From the NCBI RefSeq assembly GCF_019091135.1, contig NZ_JAGXJW010000037.1, positions 17,931 to 81,930 of the forward strand: a stretch of 64,000 nt of DNA. The letters are read 5' to 3'. The stretch is from Cohnella sp. GbtcB17 (GTDB lineage Bacteria; Bacillota; Bacilli; Paenibacillales; Paenibacillaceae). Numbering within the stretch: the first letter of the stretch is position 1; each line of letters starts with the position of its first letter. A model generated the notes under the pieces. It worked only from the letters and a program-made list of their open reading frames with translations. It was not told the origin of the DNA and made no database searches. Shown here in pieces: positions 40,161 to 49,670 of the stretch. The position numbers and the translations under genes were made by a program.

Positions 40161-41384
40161 CTAATGCACCTGCCCGACGGCGGTTCGGACCGCAGTATAT
40201 TCGCCGCCGGCCAGCGTCTGGTCGTACAGCTCCAGATGCCGGTCGAGCAGCGCGGCTTGCGTGAAGCCGCGGCAATGCTTGAGGCAAGCCGCCTGGATCC
40301 GCCGCTTGTCCGCGGCAGGCAGCGAGTGGAACGACAGGATCTTGGCCCGGATGGCCGCGGCGCTGCCCGGCGGGAACAAAAATTCCTCGGGATCGTACAC
40401 CGCGTCCGGAATGCCGCCGACGTCGGTGGCGTACACCGGCGTGCCGACCTGATACGACTCGATGATGACGCGGCCGAACGGCTCTTCCCATACCGAAGGC
40501 ACGAAGTTGACGTCGGCTTCGCCCATCATGCGGCGCGCCTCGGCGGGCTTCACCTTGCCGGGAAATACAAAGCGCGCGTCCTCGCGGCAGCTGTCGGCGA
40601 GCTTCGCCCGGAGGCTTCCTTCGCCGCAGACGACGACGCGCTCGACGACGTCGGTCGGCAGCGACATCGCCGCCTCGATCAGCTCCCGCACGCCTTTCTC
40701 CGGCTCGATCCGTCCGAAGTAGCCGATGCGAAGCGGACGCCTATCGAATTCTTTGTCGCTCGCGGCGATGCCGCCCTCCACCGCGTTCGGGATGACCTTG
40801 CGCGCGGCGGCCGGGAAAAGTCCGGCGTCCGTATGGCGCTTCAGGATGTGCGACGAGATGCCGACGACCGCCGACACGTGGCGGCTGTAGCCGCTTGTCG
40901 TCATCGCGTACAACCGCGACAGCAGCGGATTTTTGATCGGCGAGCTGACCGGCGACAGCAGCGAATAGTCGCGAAGCGTGTGCACGATCGGCACGTCCAG
41001 ACCGGCGGCCGCCGTCCAGATGCCCGCGCCGAAGCCGGACAGGTTTTGCGTGTGGATCAGATCCGGCTTGATCGCGGCCAGCCGCTCCCGCACCGCTTCG
41101 TTCATTCGCGGATTGTACAGGTCGGTCAGCCTGCGGGCGGTCCGCATCAGCACGCCGCGCCGTTTGGCGTCTCCGATCCAGTACAGGTAGCCGTGCGGCA
41201 TCCGGTGCACGGTGACGCCGTTGATCCGTTCCTCGCGGATACCTTCGGCTCGGCCGTGTCCGCCCAGCGTCAGCACGTGAACGTCGGCGACGGACGCAAG
41301 CGTCTCCGCCAGAATCTGCGTCGATATCTCGGCCCCTCCGATGATGTGGGGCGTGTACAAGCTGTTGACGATTACGATTTTCAT
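40161..41384 (-). CDS. Glycosyltransferase family 4, 407 aa
   Basis: MKIVIVNSLYTPHIIGGAEIS at the N-terminus, IGYFGRIEPEKGVRELIEA in the donor domain and EEPFGRVIIESYQVGTPVYA, the E-x7-E motif. Retaining GT-B enzyme for the EPS repeat unit. Overlaps the polymerase stop by ATGA. Confidence 0.9.
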   Translation of the reverse strand: MKIVIVNSLYTPHIIGGAEISTQILAETLASVADVHVLTLGGHGRAEGIREERINGVTVHRMPHGYLYWIGDAKRRGVLMRTARRLTDLYNPRMNEAVRERLAAIKPDLIHTQNLSGFGAGIWTAAAGLDVPIVHTLRDYSLLSPVSSPIKNPLLSRLYAMTTSGYSRHVSAVVGISSHILKRHTDAGLFPAAARKVIPNAVEGGIAASDKEFDRRPLRIGYFGRIEPEKGVRELIEAAMSLPTDVVERVVVCGEGSLRAKLADSCREDARFVFPGKVKPAEARRMMGEADVNFVPSVWEEPFGRVIIESYQVGTPVYATDVGGIPDAVYDPEEFLFPPGSAAAIRAKILSFHSLPAADKRRIQAACLKHCRGFTQAALLDRHLELYDQTLAGGEYTAVRTAVGQVH

Positions 41385-42718
41385 GCGGTACGTCTCAACT
41401 CCCTATCGTTCTGCGTATCCCATTCTGCCGCCCGGGCGTCCGGCCGTCCTTCAAAAAATCCGCCCCGGATCCATCCGATCAGCAGCCAGAAGTTCACGAA
41501 GGAGTAGGAATCGAAATTCATGACGAGCGACACGCACAGCGCGAACGCGAACTGGGCGAACGGATGACGGCGCGAGCTGCGCAAGGCGGCCGTCATGAAG
41601 CCGAGGAACAGCAACGCGCCGATCAATCCTTCCTCGGCGAACAGCTTGGACCACAAATTGCGCGAGGTCGCCATCTCCGGATGGTCGTTCACCAGGTTCG
41701 CGACCTCGGTGAACTTCATGCCGTATTCGAAGTGACCGCGAAGCAGCTCCGCGAACTCGCGGTAGTAAAATCCGCCGCCGACGCCGAAGATCGGATGATG
41801 CCAAAACTCCATGAAGCCGATCGCCGGGAATATGACGCGGATAAAAAAGGAATTGTCCGCCCGCAGCAGATGCGGAAAATTGAATTGAAAGCGGTCCGTG
41901 AAGTACCCGCTCACCTTCAGCGTCTCGAGCAGGAACGGCACGCCGACGACGATGACGAGTCCGATCGCGCCAAGCGCGAGCAGCATGCGGCCGCGATACT
42001 TGTTCGCGATAAACACGTAGACGAGCAACGCGATCAGCAGCACGCTGTAGGCGTATGCCGAGAACGACAGCACCAGCAGCACGACGCAGCCGATCAGCGG
42101 CACGATCGTGATTTTCCGGTAGCCCTCCTTGTACAGGAAAAGCAGCAGCAAGCCGCCGGTCAGCAAATGGATGCCGCCCCAGGACGGCTCGCCCGACAGC
42201 AGCTGGATCCGGCCCTTGTACACCTTTTCGGAAAAGAGGCCGGTCAGTACGCCGGAGAAGCCGCTGCGAATCAAGTAGGCATCCGCAAGCTGCAGCAGCC
42301 CCGCAGCGAGCGGCGGCACGAAGCCAACGAGCAAATAGATGGCGATCTGCTTGCGAAGCGCGGGATCGTTTTTCGCCTGCTCGGCGATATACAGGGACAC
42401 CCTGTACATCGAGATGCCGAACAGCAGCGTGATCGCGTGCTTGAAGCTCGCGCCCGTCACGCCGGCCGACGCGATGAGCGAATGACCGACGCTGTAAGCG
42501 GCGAACAGAAGAAGCGGCACGTCTCCGCGCCTGAACTTGAAGTCGGTGAACAGCAGCAGCAGCGAAGCGGCGAACATCGGAAACATCGCCAGCGGGCGAT
42601 AAACCGAGAAGGCGAAGTATGGCAAGCTGTCATACGTGATGACCGCCAGCGAGAACAAAAACAGCGCGACGACCGAAGCGCGGACGAGATCGACCGGCTC
42701 GTCGCGCCCTTGCGCTAG
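41381..42718 (-). CDS. O-antigen ligase/polymerase-like membrane protein, about 440 aa (start unresolved)
   Basis: Eleven or so membrane helices plus a large external loop (DNSFFIRVIFPAIGFMEFWH...FGVGGGFYYREFAELL), typical of Wzy/O-antigen ligase-type polymerases that join repeat units. The frame overlaps the stop of the upstream glycosyltransferase, but no ATG/GTG/TTG lies between that stop and the first helix. The first in-frame TTG (42658) would cut into the first membrane segment. The given right border is the first codon (CTA) after the overlap and is approximate. Confidence 0.75.
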   Translation of the reverse strand, partial: LAQGRDEPVDLVRASVVALFLFSLAVITYDSLPYFAFSVYRPLAMFPMFAASLLLLFTDFKFRRGDVPLLLFAAYSVGHSLIASAGVTGASFKHAITLLFGISMYRVSLYIAEQAKNDPALRKQIAIYLLVGFVPPLAAGLLQLADAYLIRSGFSGVLTGLFSEKVYKGRIQLLSGEPSWGGIHLLTGGLLLLFLYKEGYRKITIVPLIGCVVLLVLSFSAYAYSVLLIALLVYVFIANKYRGRMLLALGAIGLVIVVGVPFLLETLKVSGYFTDRFQFNFPHLLRADNSFFIRVIFPAIGFMEFWHHPIFGVGGGFYYREFAELLRGHFEYGMKFTEVANLVNDHPEMATSRNLWSKLFAEEGLIGALLFLGFMTAALRSSRRHPFAQFAFALCVSLVMNFDSYSFVNFWLLIGWIRGGFFEGRPDARAAEWDTQNDRELRRTA

Positions 42719-43974
42719 GATAGGATCAGCTCCATGTTTTTGCGGGTCGCCGAACCGCTGAAGCGGCGGCTCACGTACCGGATGGAATTGCCCGATATGC
42801 TGTCGTTGATCTCGCTGTCGCCCATCAGCAGCAGTACGCTGCGCACCATCTCGTCTTCCGATTCGCATACGAACAGGTCCTCGCCGTTGTTCGCGTCGAG
42901 TCCCTCGCTGCCGATCGCGTTGGTCACGACCGGTACGCCCCAGGACATCGCTTCGAGGATCTTCGTCTTGATCCCGGTGCCGAACAGCAGCGGCGCGATC
43001 ATGAGCGCGGAGTCGCTGACGATCCGTTTGACGTCGTCCACCTCGCCGGTGACGATGACGCCCGGATGTTCGCGCTGCAGGCGCAGAACCTCTGCCGTCG
43101 GATTTTTGCCGACGATGTAGAACACCGCCGCCGGATTGCTCTGCTTGATTCGCGACCATACGCGCTCGCAAAAATACACGGCCGCCGAGCTGTTGTGGGG
43201 AATGTCCATTTTTCCGACGAACACGACTTTGTTTTTGTCGTAGAGCCGGGAGCCTCTCGCCTGCATCCGAAAGTCGGGCTCGACCTTCATCGGGACGCCG
43301 TGACAGGATTCGTGACGCGTCGTTTTCCTGAAGTTTTGCGCTTCGGCCGGAGAGGTGAAAATCAGATGGTCGAAACGCGGGGCCACTTGCTTTTCATACT
43401 TGCCCAGCATCTTGCTCTCGAAGGCGATGAGCCACTTCTGAACAAACTTCAGGTCCGCGAACTTCTTCAGCCCGCTTGGCAGCTTGTCCGAAAAACCGCC
43501 GAGCACGGACGGAATGTACTGGAACCAGTCGAGCTGGCGACGGTAGCGCAGCGACAGCAGGTCGTCGTAGCTCAGCACCTTGCGTCCTTGCCCTGGCGCC
43601 AGGTATTCGGCCACCCGCACCATGTCGTAAAGCACGAAGTCCGGCTCCTCCTCGCGGACGAATTCCCGGATCTTGCGGTGCGTCTTGCGGCTGTAATACA
43701 CCGATACCTGAAGCGGCCACTTGCGGCGGATCAGCGAATGGACGACGATGTTGTACAGCTTTTCAAGCTTGCCCGGCGCCTCAAGCGTCGCCAGCCTGCC
43801 GATTTCCGGCGGTCGCTGGGATAAATATTTCGGATCGTCCACGAACGAGAGATTAACGATCTCGCTGTCGGGGTAGATTTCTTTCATATGCCGAACATAT
43901 TGCAGCAGCATGTTCTTGCGGCCGTCCGTGCCGGGAAAAGGCAGCCGATTCGTAATAAACAAAATCTTGTTCAT
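42715..43974 (-). CDS. Glycosyltransferase family 4, 419 aa
   Basis: MNKILFITNRLPFPGTDGRK opens a GT-B enzyme; VVFVGKMDIPHNSSAAVYFC and APLLFGTGIKTKILEAMSWG (E-x7-E region) form the donor site. Resembles the exosortase-type PEP-CTERM and capsule GT4 group in layout. 12 nt after the priming transferase gene. Confidence 0.88.
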   Translation of the reverse strand: MNKILFITNRLPFPGTDGRKNMLLQYVRHMKEIYPDSEIVNLSFVDDPKYLSQRPPEIGRLATLEAPGKLEKLYNIVVHSLIRRKWPLQVSVYYSRKTHRKIREFVREEEPDFVLYDMVRVAEYLAPGQGRKVLSYDDLLSLRYRRQLDWFQYIPSVLGGFSDKLPSGLKKFADLKFVQKWLIAFESKMLGKYEKQVAPRFDHLIFTSPAEAQNFRKTTRHESCHGVPMKVEPDFRMQARGSRLYDKNKVVFVGKMDIPHNSSAAVYFCERVWSRIKQSNPAAVFYIVGKNPTAEVLRLQREHPGVIVTGEVDDVKRIVSDSALMIAPLLFGTGIKTKILEAMSWGVPVVTNAIGSEGLDANNGEDLFVCESEDEMVRSVLLLMGDSEINDSISGNSIRYVSRRFSGSATRKNMELILS

Positions 43975-43986
43975 CTGTCGCCACCC

Positions 43987-44679
43987 TTAAAAAGCGTCTT
44001 TGGCTCCAAGCAGCAGCTTGAAGGTCCGAAAAATGATCTTCAGATCCCCCCGAATGCTCCGTTTGCGAATGTATTCCAGGTCCAGCTCGACCATCTGCTC
44101 GAAGCTGAGATTGCTGCGTCCGGTTACCTGCCACAGTCCCGTGCAGCCTCCGCTAACGGAGAGCCGAAGCTTGTCGTAGTCCGAGTATTCTTCCACCTCT
44201 CTTTGCAGCGGCGGCCGTGGGCCGACGAGCGACATCTCGCCTTTAAGCACGTTCACGAGCTGAGGGAGCTCGTCGATGCTCGTCTTGCGAATGAACCGTC
44301 CGATCCGGGTAATGCGCGGGTCGTCTTTCAGCTTGAACATCGCGCCCTTGATCTCGTTTTTCTCGAGCAGCGCCGCGAGCTTTTGCTCGGCGTCCGGCAC
44401 CATCGAGCGGAACTTGTACATTTTGAACTTGCGTCCGTTTTTGCCGATGCGCGTCTGTTGGAAAAAAATCGGCGCCTTCGGGCTTTCCAGCTTGATGAGC
44501 GCCGCCGTCACCGCGAAGATCGGGCTGAACAGCGCCAGCGCGACCAGCGAGCCCGCGACGTCCATACCGCGCTTGACCGTCGTATACATCGCCAGCTTGC
44601 CGTCGTTCTGCGCCGCGATCCGCTTGCGTTCGAAGTCCGTCAGGCGGGCGACCAGCTCCATGTCATACCGCAGAGCCAT
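43987..44679 (-). CDS. Priming sugar-1-phosphate transferase (EpsL/WbaP-like), 230 aa
   Basis: A single N-terminal membrane helix (VAGSLVALALFSPIFAVTAA), then IFFQQTRIGKNGRKFKMYKF, TSIDELPQLVNVLKGEMSLVGPRP and GLWQVTGRSN, the conserved motifs of bacterial sugar transferases. Puts the first sugar-phosphate on undecaprenyl phosphate. Overlaps galU by 17 nt. Confidence 0.92.
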   Translation of the reverse strand: MALRYDMELVARLTDFERKRIAAQNDGKLAMYTTVKRGMDVAGSLVALALFSPIFAVTAALIKLESPKAPIFFQQTRIGKNGRKFKMYKFRSMVPDAEQKLAALLEKNEIKGAMFKLKDDPRITRIGRFIRKTSIDELPQLVNVLKGEMSLVGPRPPLQREVEEYSDYDKLRLSVSGGCTGLWQVTGRSNLSFEQMVELDLEYIRKRSIRGDLKIIFRTFKLLLGAKDAF

Positions 44680-45562
44680 GGCTTTCCCCCACTTTCTCGC
44701 GCCTGATCAGCGACTCCAGCCCGTCCATCAGACGGTACCTGAGTTCTTCGTCGCGCAGCGCGAAGTCGATTGTCGTCATAATAAAGCCGAGCTTCTCCCC
44801 GACATCATAGCGCATGCCCTCGAAGTCGTAGGCGTGAACGCCTTGCGCTTCGTTCAGCCGCTGGATCGCGTCCGTCAACTGAATCTCTCCGCCCGCGCCG
44901 ACCTCGTGCTGGCCGAGGAATTCGAAGATTTCCGGCGAGAGTACATAGCGGCCCATGATGGCCAGATTGGACGGCGCCTGTCCGATCGGCGGCTTCTCTA
45001 CAAAGCGCCGCACCTGGTACAGACGTCCGCGCCGCTCGATCGGATCGAGGATGCCGTAACGGTTCGTCTGGTCGGTGCCGACGGCTTGTACGCCGATGAC
45101 CGACTTGCCGGTATTCTCATACTGCTCGATCAGCTGCCGCGTGCACGGCGTGTCCGACTGCACGATGTCGTCGCCCAGCAGCACCGCGAACGGTTCGTTG
45201 CCGATGAAGTTGCGAGCGCACCAGACAGCATGGCCAAGACCTTTCGCTTCCTTTTGCCGGATGTAGTGGATCTCGACGTTGGACGATTTGCGAACCTTGC
45301 TCAAAATGTCGAGCTTGCCCTTTTCCGCCAGCGTGTGCTCCAGCTCGAAGGCGATGTCGAAGTGATCCTCGATCGCCCGTTTTCCTTTGCCGGTCACGAC
45401 GATAATGTCTTCGATCCCGGATTCGATCGCTTCTTCCACGATGTACTGAATGGTCGGCTTGTCGACGATCGGCAGCATTTCCTTAGGCATTGCCTTAGTA
45501 GCAGGCAGGAAGCGCGTACCGAGGCCCGCCGCAGGAATAATCGCTTTTCTCACTTTTTTCAT
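44663..45562 (-). CDS. galU: UTP-glucose-1-phosphate uridylyltransferase, 299 aa
   Basis: IIPAAGLGTRFLPATKAMPKE and the KPTIQYIVEEAIESGI stretch are diagnostic; length is standard. Makes UDP-glucose for Ugd and the glycosyltransferases. It is the first gene of the long coupled series that ends at 20113. ATG 45562 with GGGGTGAGAGC upstream. Confidence 0.95.
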   Translation of the reverse strand: MKKVRKAIIPAAGLGTRFLPATKAMPKEMLPIVDKPTIQYIVEEAIESGIEDIIVVTGKGKRAIEDHFDIAFELEHTLAEKGKLDILSKVRKSSNVEIHYIRQKEAKGLGHAVWCARNFIGNEPFAVLLGDDIVQSDTPCTRQLIEQYENTGKSVIGVQAVGTDQTNRYGILDPIERRGRLYQVRRFVEKPPIGQAPSNLAIMGRYVLSPEIFEFLGQHEVGAGGEIQLTDAIQRLNEAQGVHAYDFEGMRYDVGEKLGFIMTTIDFALRDEELRYRLMDGLESLIRREKVGESHGSAV

Positions 45563-46033
45563 ACGCTCTCACCCCATCCGTATTTCTCTTTAGACTTGCT
45601 AGACTTGCTTGTTCACTTCTTGCTCTCAAATAAGTGTTAAAAGGCAATTAAATCGAGTTTGTATGGCATTCAAAACGAAATAACGTTCAGAAGGCCGTTA
45701 ATCCAGGCTAAATCGCTCATTTGACCGAGCAACGGCTTGATTAAATGCCTTTTGACATCTATTTGGATGAAGCTTAGCTTCCAACCGAATATTAGCTGCC
45801 TTTCAGCAACTAATTCCTCCGCCGAAGCCAAGCCGCTCCAAAAAAACTTAAGCGGGCATTGAACCCATCCTCACGCCACACCCCTGACGATTAACGTCTA
45901 AGGTCCGCTGACCCACAGCATGGCCGAGTGCCTCCAGTGATAAAGGAGCAGGAGACATTTCCTTGGAAAATCGCATCGTTTGATCGAAGTTTCCCTGCTT
46001 CTCTTGCTTCCGCACGTTCTTGAACGCGTCTTT
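45563..46033. other. Intergenic region upstream of galU with a long hairpin
   Basis: No convincing gene. Near galU a GACTTGCTA repeat occurs in tandem. 45636-45757 holds an extended imperfect hairpin: TGTTAAAAGGCAATTAAATC pairs with GATTAAATGCCTTTTGACA, inside which AAGGCCGTT pairs with AACGGCTT and GCTC with GAGC. The rest (45758-46033) is without recognisable features. It may be the leader of the EPS operon. Confidence 0.5.
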
Positions 46034-46678
46034 TTAACGCCCTCGTCGGTTGAACACCGCGCCTACGACCCGCACCCGTCCGGACGACAGCGTCTCCTTC
46101 GCCTTCAGCACCGCGTCCATGCTCGTCTTGCCCTTGCGGATGACGAGGACGGCACCGTCGCATTTATCCGCGACGATCATCGCGTCTGAAGCAGCCGCCA
46201 TCGAGGTTGTATCGACGATGACGATATCGAAACGCGCTTTGGCTTCGTCGAGCAGCGCGTTCATTGCGTTCGAATCGAGCAGCTCGGAAGGATTGGGCGG
46301 CAGCGGTCCCGCACACACCACCTGCAGGTTCGGGTAGGCCGTCCGCTTGGCGAACGGGTCCAGCTCGCCTCGTCCGGCCAGCGCCGTGCTCAGCCCCGCA
46401 TCGTTCGGCAGATCGAAGATTTGATGCTGCACCGGCGACCGGAGATCCGTATCCAGCAGCAGGACACGCCTTCCGGCTTGGGCATAGGCGACCGCGATGT
46501 TGGAGGACGTCGTGCTCTTGCCCTCGCCCGGCTCGGCCGATGCGATCGCGATCGTCTTCATACCGTCGTCCCGGACGGACCACTCGATGCCCGTCTTGAG
46601 CCGGCGATACGTGTCCGCGGCCGCCGACTTCGGATTTTGCGCGGCGATCAATCCCCGTTTACGCATCCATCGTGACAT
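46034..46678 (-). CDS. CpsD/CapB-type tyrosine-protein kinase, 214 aa
   Basis: BY-kinase: Walker A IASAEPGEGKSTTSSNIAVA, Walker A' VLLLDTDLRSP and Walker B IVIVDT. Autokinase that works with the Wzz-like partner to control polysaccharide chain length. The usual C-terminal tyrosine cluster is missing; the protein ends VGAVFNRRGR. It overlaps the modulator gene by 20 nt. No cognate phosphatase gene is adjacent. Confidence 0.88.
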   Translation of the reverse strand: MSRWMRKRGLIAAQNPKSAAADTYRRLKTGIEWSVRDDGMKTIAIASAEPGEGKSTTSSNIAVAYAQAGRRVLLLDTDLRSPVQHQIFDLPNDAGLSTALAGRGELDPFAKRTAYPNLQVVCAGPLPPNPSELLDSNAMNALLDEAKARFDIVIVDTTSMAAASDAMIVADKCDGAVLVIRKGKTSMDAVLKAKETLSSGRVRVVGAVFNRRGR

Positions 46679-47411
46679 TCGGCTTCCCCCTCGCTCCCAT
46701 CGTCGTGCGTTCCGAATCGTCCGGTCCGATCAAGTCCCTGTTGCGAATTCGCGGAACGTCGGCCAGCAGCGGCAGTCCCAGCTTGGCGCGCACCTCTTGC
46801 TCCGTCTTGACCGAATCGTCCATATGCTCGAGCAGGAAGGCAAGCGCAATGCCGATCAGGATCGACAGGACGAACGCGATCGCCACGTTTTTGACGGGAC
46901 TGGATGAGATCGATCCTCCGTGCGCCTCCGGGTCGGCCCAGTTGAGGACGGACACGTTGTTCAGATTCATGAGCGTGCGAATCTCGGTTTGGAACACCTT
47001 GGACACGGCGTTCGCCATGTTGGCTGCTCTTGCGTACGAGCCGTCCGTCGCGATCACGGTCATGATCTGCGTCTCGCTTACGGACGAGATGCCGATCTTT
47101 GCAGCGAGCTCGCCCGCCGAGGTATGAAGATCGGGATAGGAGGCTGCGACCTTTTCCAAAATTCGAGGCGTGAGGATCAGCTGCTTAAAGGTTTTGATCA
47201 GTAAAATGTTGGAGTTGATCGCGCCGGCGTCGGGCGCTGAGGACGTATTGCCGGGGACTTCGCTTTGATACACCATCAGCTTGGCGGCTGCCTGATAAAT
47301 CGGTTTCTGTTGCGTCGTATAATATCCGACCGCCGTGCATAAGACGATCGTAATTAAGGCGATCAGCCATAGCCTTTTCCTGACTATGCTCCAATACCGT
47401 TGAATTTCCAA
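46659..47411 (-). CDS. Wzz/YveK-type chain-length modulator, 250 aa
   Basis: Two membrane helices (LIALITIVLCTAVGYYTT and KNVAIAFVLSILIGIALAFL) enclose an external helical domain; EIQRYWSIVRKRLW at the N-terminus is typical. The cytoplasmic C-terminal tail activates the kinase encoded next. ATG 47411. Confidence 0.9.
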   Translation of the reverse strand: MEIQRYWSIVRKRLWLIALITIVLCTAVGYYTTQQKPIYQAAAKLMVYQSEVPGNTSSAPDAGAINSNILLIKTFKQLILTPRILEKVAASYPDLHTSAGELAAKIGISSVSETQIMTVIATDGSYARAANMANAVSKVFQTEIRTLMNLNNVSVLNWADPEAHGGSISSSPVKNVAIAFVLSILIGIALAFLLEHMDDSVKTEQEVRAKLGLPLLADVPRIRNRDLIGPDDSERTTMGARGKPNVTMDA

Positions 47412-47622
47412 GACGCTTCACTCCGATGCTGATTTCTTTTGAAAATGAAATAAATATCAGAATTTTCTGACTCGTTTTCCGATATTCGTTTTCGTTTTGG
47501 CCTCCCCTGCCTCGTCCTGTTTTTATTGTAAATCGCCCGCGACTTTCAAAACTATTACGCGGCAGGATGATTTTGCTTCTTCTTTGGAAGCCTCCATCGT
47601 GCCGCGTCGGTAGGTATGGATG

Positions 47623-48294
47623 TTATACTTTAGTACCATTCGGAAGGGCGAAGCCGCTCTCCGCCCGGATATCCGAGGGCGAGAAGTCGCCGATGCCCTG
47701 AGACTGCGCGAACAAGGCGGCCTGGGTACGGTCGGTCAGGTTCAATTTTTGAAAAATGCGGCTCACATGCTTCTTGACCGTGAACTCGCTGATGACCAGC
47801 TTTTTGGCCACGGCGCTGTTGGACAAACCTTCCCCGAGTGCGACCAGCACTTCCCGCTCCTTCGGCGTCAGCTTCTCAAGCGGGTCGTCCGATTCCTTGC
47901 GGAGCAGCGTGCCCAGCAGACTCTGATCGAAATACTTGCGGCCGCGGCCGATCATCTTGACGGCGAGCAGCAGCTCGTCCGGCGCGGCGTCCTTCAGCAC
48001 GTAGCCGTCGGCCCCGCACTCCTTCGCTCTGCGAATATCCGCCTCAGAAGCCGAAGACGTCAGCATCATGAACCGGCAGTGCAGCCCGCGCAGCGAGCGC
48101 ACAAGGTCGTAGCCGGACTCGGCGCCCAGCCGGATATCCAATATGACAAGATCGGGATTCGTCGTCTCGACGACGGACAGCGCGCCCAGTACGGTCTCGG
48201 CTTCCCCCGCGATCTCGAATCCTTCTTCTCCCGATAGTACGGCCCTCAGCCCTTTGCGAACGAGGGGATGATCGTCCACGATTACGATCTTCAT
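47623..48294 (-). CDS. NarL/LuxR-family response regulator, 223 aa
   Basis: Receiver: IVIVDDHPLVRKGL, phospho-Asp in LVILDIRLGAESGYD and Lys in GYVLKDAA. LuxR helix-turn-helix: LTPKEREVLVALGEGLSNSA then VISEFTVKKHVSRIFQKL. DegU-like. Encoded 25 nt after its histidine kinase. Position next to the wzz-kinase pair suggests control of EPS genes, but this is inferred. Confidence 0.92.
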   Translation of the reverse strand: MKIVIVDDHPLVRKGLRAVLSGEEGFEIAGEAETVLGALSVVETTNPDLVILDIRLGAESGYDLVRSLRGLHCRFMMLTSSASEADIRRAKECGADGYVLKDAAPDELLLAVKMIGRGRKYFDQSLLGTLLRKESDDPLEKLTPKEREVLVALGEGLSNSAVAKKLVISEFTVKKHVSRIFQKLNLTDRTQAALFAQSQGIGDFSPSDIRAESGFALPNGTKV

Positions 48295-48319
48295 GTCGTC
48301 ACCTTCCTTAAAACGAAAT

Positions 48320-48991
48320 CTAGTTTTTGTCCTCTCGCACGTCCGTCAGCGGCAATCGCGCGACGATGCGCGTACCGCTGCCCGCTTCGCTGTCGATTTG
48401 CAGACTGCCGCCAAGCGCGGCTGCGAGCGACTTCATGTTCCTCAGCCCGAAGCCCGAGGCTTCGTCTTGCTGCACTGCGGCGCAGTCGAATCCCCTGCCG
48501 TTGTCCGAGATTCGGAGCGTGGCCGAGCACGGCCGCAGCGTCAGCTTGATATCGATCGCGCTGCATTCGCCGTGGCGAATCGCATTGGCGGCCGCCTCCG
48601 CGATGATCCGGTACAACGCCTTCTGATGGTGAACGCTCAGGCGCCGGTCCGGCGCGGGCGGCCTGAACCGGATCCGGACGCCGCTCAGCTTCGCCTGGCT
48701 TGCGAGCAGCGACTCCACGCCGCCGAGCCACGAAGCGTCCCCATGGTCGGACACGCTCAGATCGTATATCGTCCTTCGCAGCTCCCGCGTCGCTTCAGCC
48801 GCCGCCTCCTGAATGTCTCGCAGCAACGCCAGATGCTGCGAACTCGTCATTTCATCCCATTCATGCTCCGCGGAATGGACCGCATAGGTGATGCCGAACA
48901 GATGCGGGCAAATGCGATCGTGGAGTTCTTCTGCGATCCGGTTGCGTTCCTCGAACAGTAAGTACGGTTCTACCTTGCTCTGCATAGCCAT
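48320..48991 (-). CDS. NarL-type sensor histidine kinase, soluble, 223 aa
   Basis: HisKA_3 motif ERNRIAEELHDRICPHLFGI and a C-terminal ATPase with N box EAAANAIRHGE and ISDNGRGFD, SGFGLRNMKSLA. No membrane or sensor domain, as in DegS-like cytoplasmic kinases. Short overall; may sense through a partner. Confidence 0.9.
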   Translation of the reverse strand: MAMQSKVEPYLLFEERNRIAEELHDRICPHLFGITYAVHSAEHEWDEMTSSQHLALLRDIQEAAAEATRELRRTIYDLSVSDHGDASWLGGVESLLASQAKLSGVRIRFRPPAPDRRLSVHHQKALYRIIAEAAANAIRHGECSAIDIKLTLRPCSATLRISDNGRGFDCAAVQQDEASGFGLRNMKSLAAALGGSLQIDSEAGSGTRIVARLPLTDVREDKN

Positions 48992-49670
48992 CCCATCATC
49001 GCCTTCCCGTCATGTTTTATAATGAGAAATTTCAAATCTTTCGTCAGGTTCCCTCACTTCTAGGCGTCAACGTTCATTTTCAACATACCTTGCCGAAATT
49101 GACATGCCCATGCTACGGGAGTACCGATTATTGAATGGGTAGTTAGATAAGGATCGATGTGCCTTCGGTCATGATCGAGGATGCGTTCGGATGCCGACCT
49201 ATCCAGAATTACCCAATCTTTCGCCGTCGGACGTATGCCATAGTGCGGACTCCAAGTCGAATGGAACAATGACAAAATTTGCAAGGGGCTATATCTCGAT
49301 ATCAAGATTATAGTTCTATAGACCTAGGTTTTTATAACTCAGCATTTCGGTGAATTTCTTAATATAAATCCATAATTTGGGTTTATTCGATGATAAAGCG
49401 TTTTTACAATCGTTGATGGATCAAGCTCCGAAGGGTCCCGCAGAGACGGGGTGCGAGCTTGAATGAGAAACATGAGAGAAAGTAAGCGCCTACATGCGTC
49501 GGTTCGTACCCAAAAACAAAGCCCTTTTCCGCGCGCGGAGAGGGCTTTGTTTAGACAATTTGTAACCGTTTTCGTCACTGGCTTGCCTGTTGAATGGCCA
49601 TTATCGCGTTTTGCGACGCGCTGTGGCAGGCACGCTTGCGCGTTTTGTTGCCGTCAGCAGAGGATTCTCT
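48992..49670. other. Intergenic region with a bidirectional terminator, no supported gene
   Basis: A possible -10 for the kinase operon (ATTATAAAAC on the minus strand near 49020) is weak. Frames of 79-81 codons on the minus strand here have no ribosome site and no protein-like composition. The only firm element is the hairpin at 49516-49550. Confidence 0.5.
49516..49552. terminator. Intrinsic terminator hairpin
   Basis: ACAAAGCCCT (49516-49525) pairs with AGGGCTTTGT (49541-49550) around a GC-rich inner stem (CCGCGCGCGG), flanked by A- and T-rich ends. It can act in both directions. Confidence 0.75.

Noticed and set aside
45891..46163. 90-codon minus-strand frame overlapping the tyrosine kinase end
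   Set aside because: Largely a frame shadow of the kinase; the part beyond its stop has no start or family match.
49060..49578. Two minus-strand ORFs of 79-81 codons
   Set aside because: No ribosome sites or protein-like composition, and one overlaps the terminator hairpin at 49516-49550.
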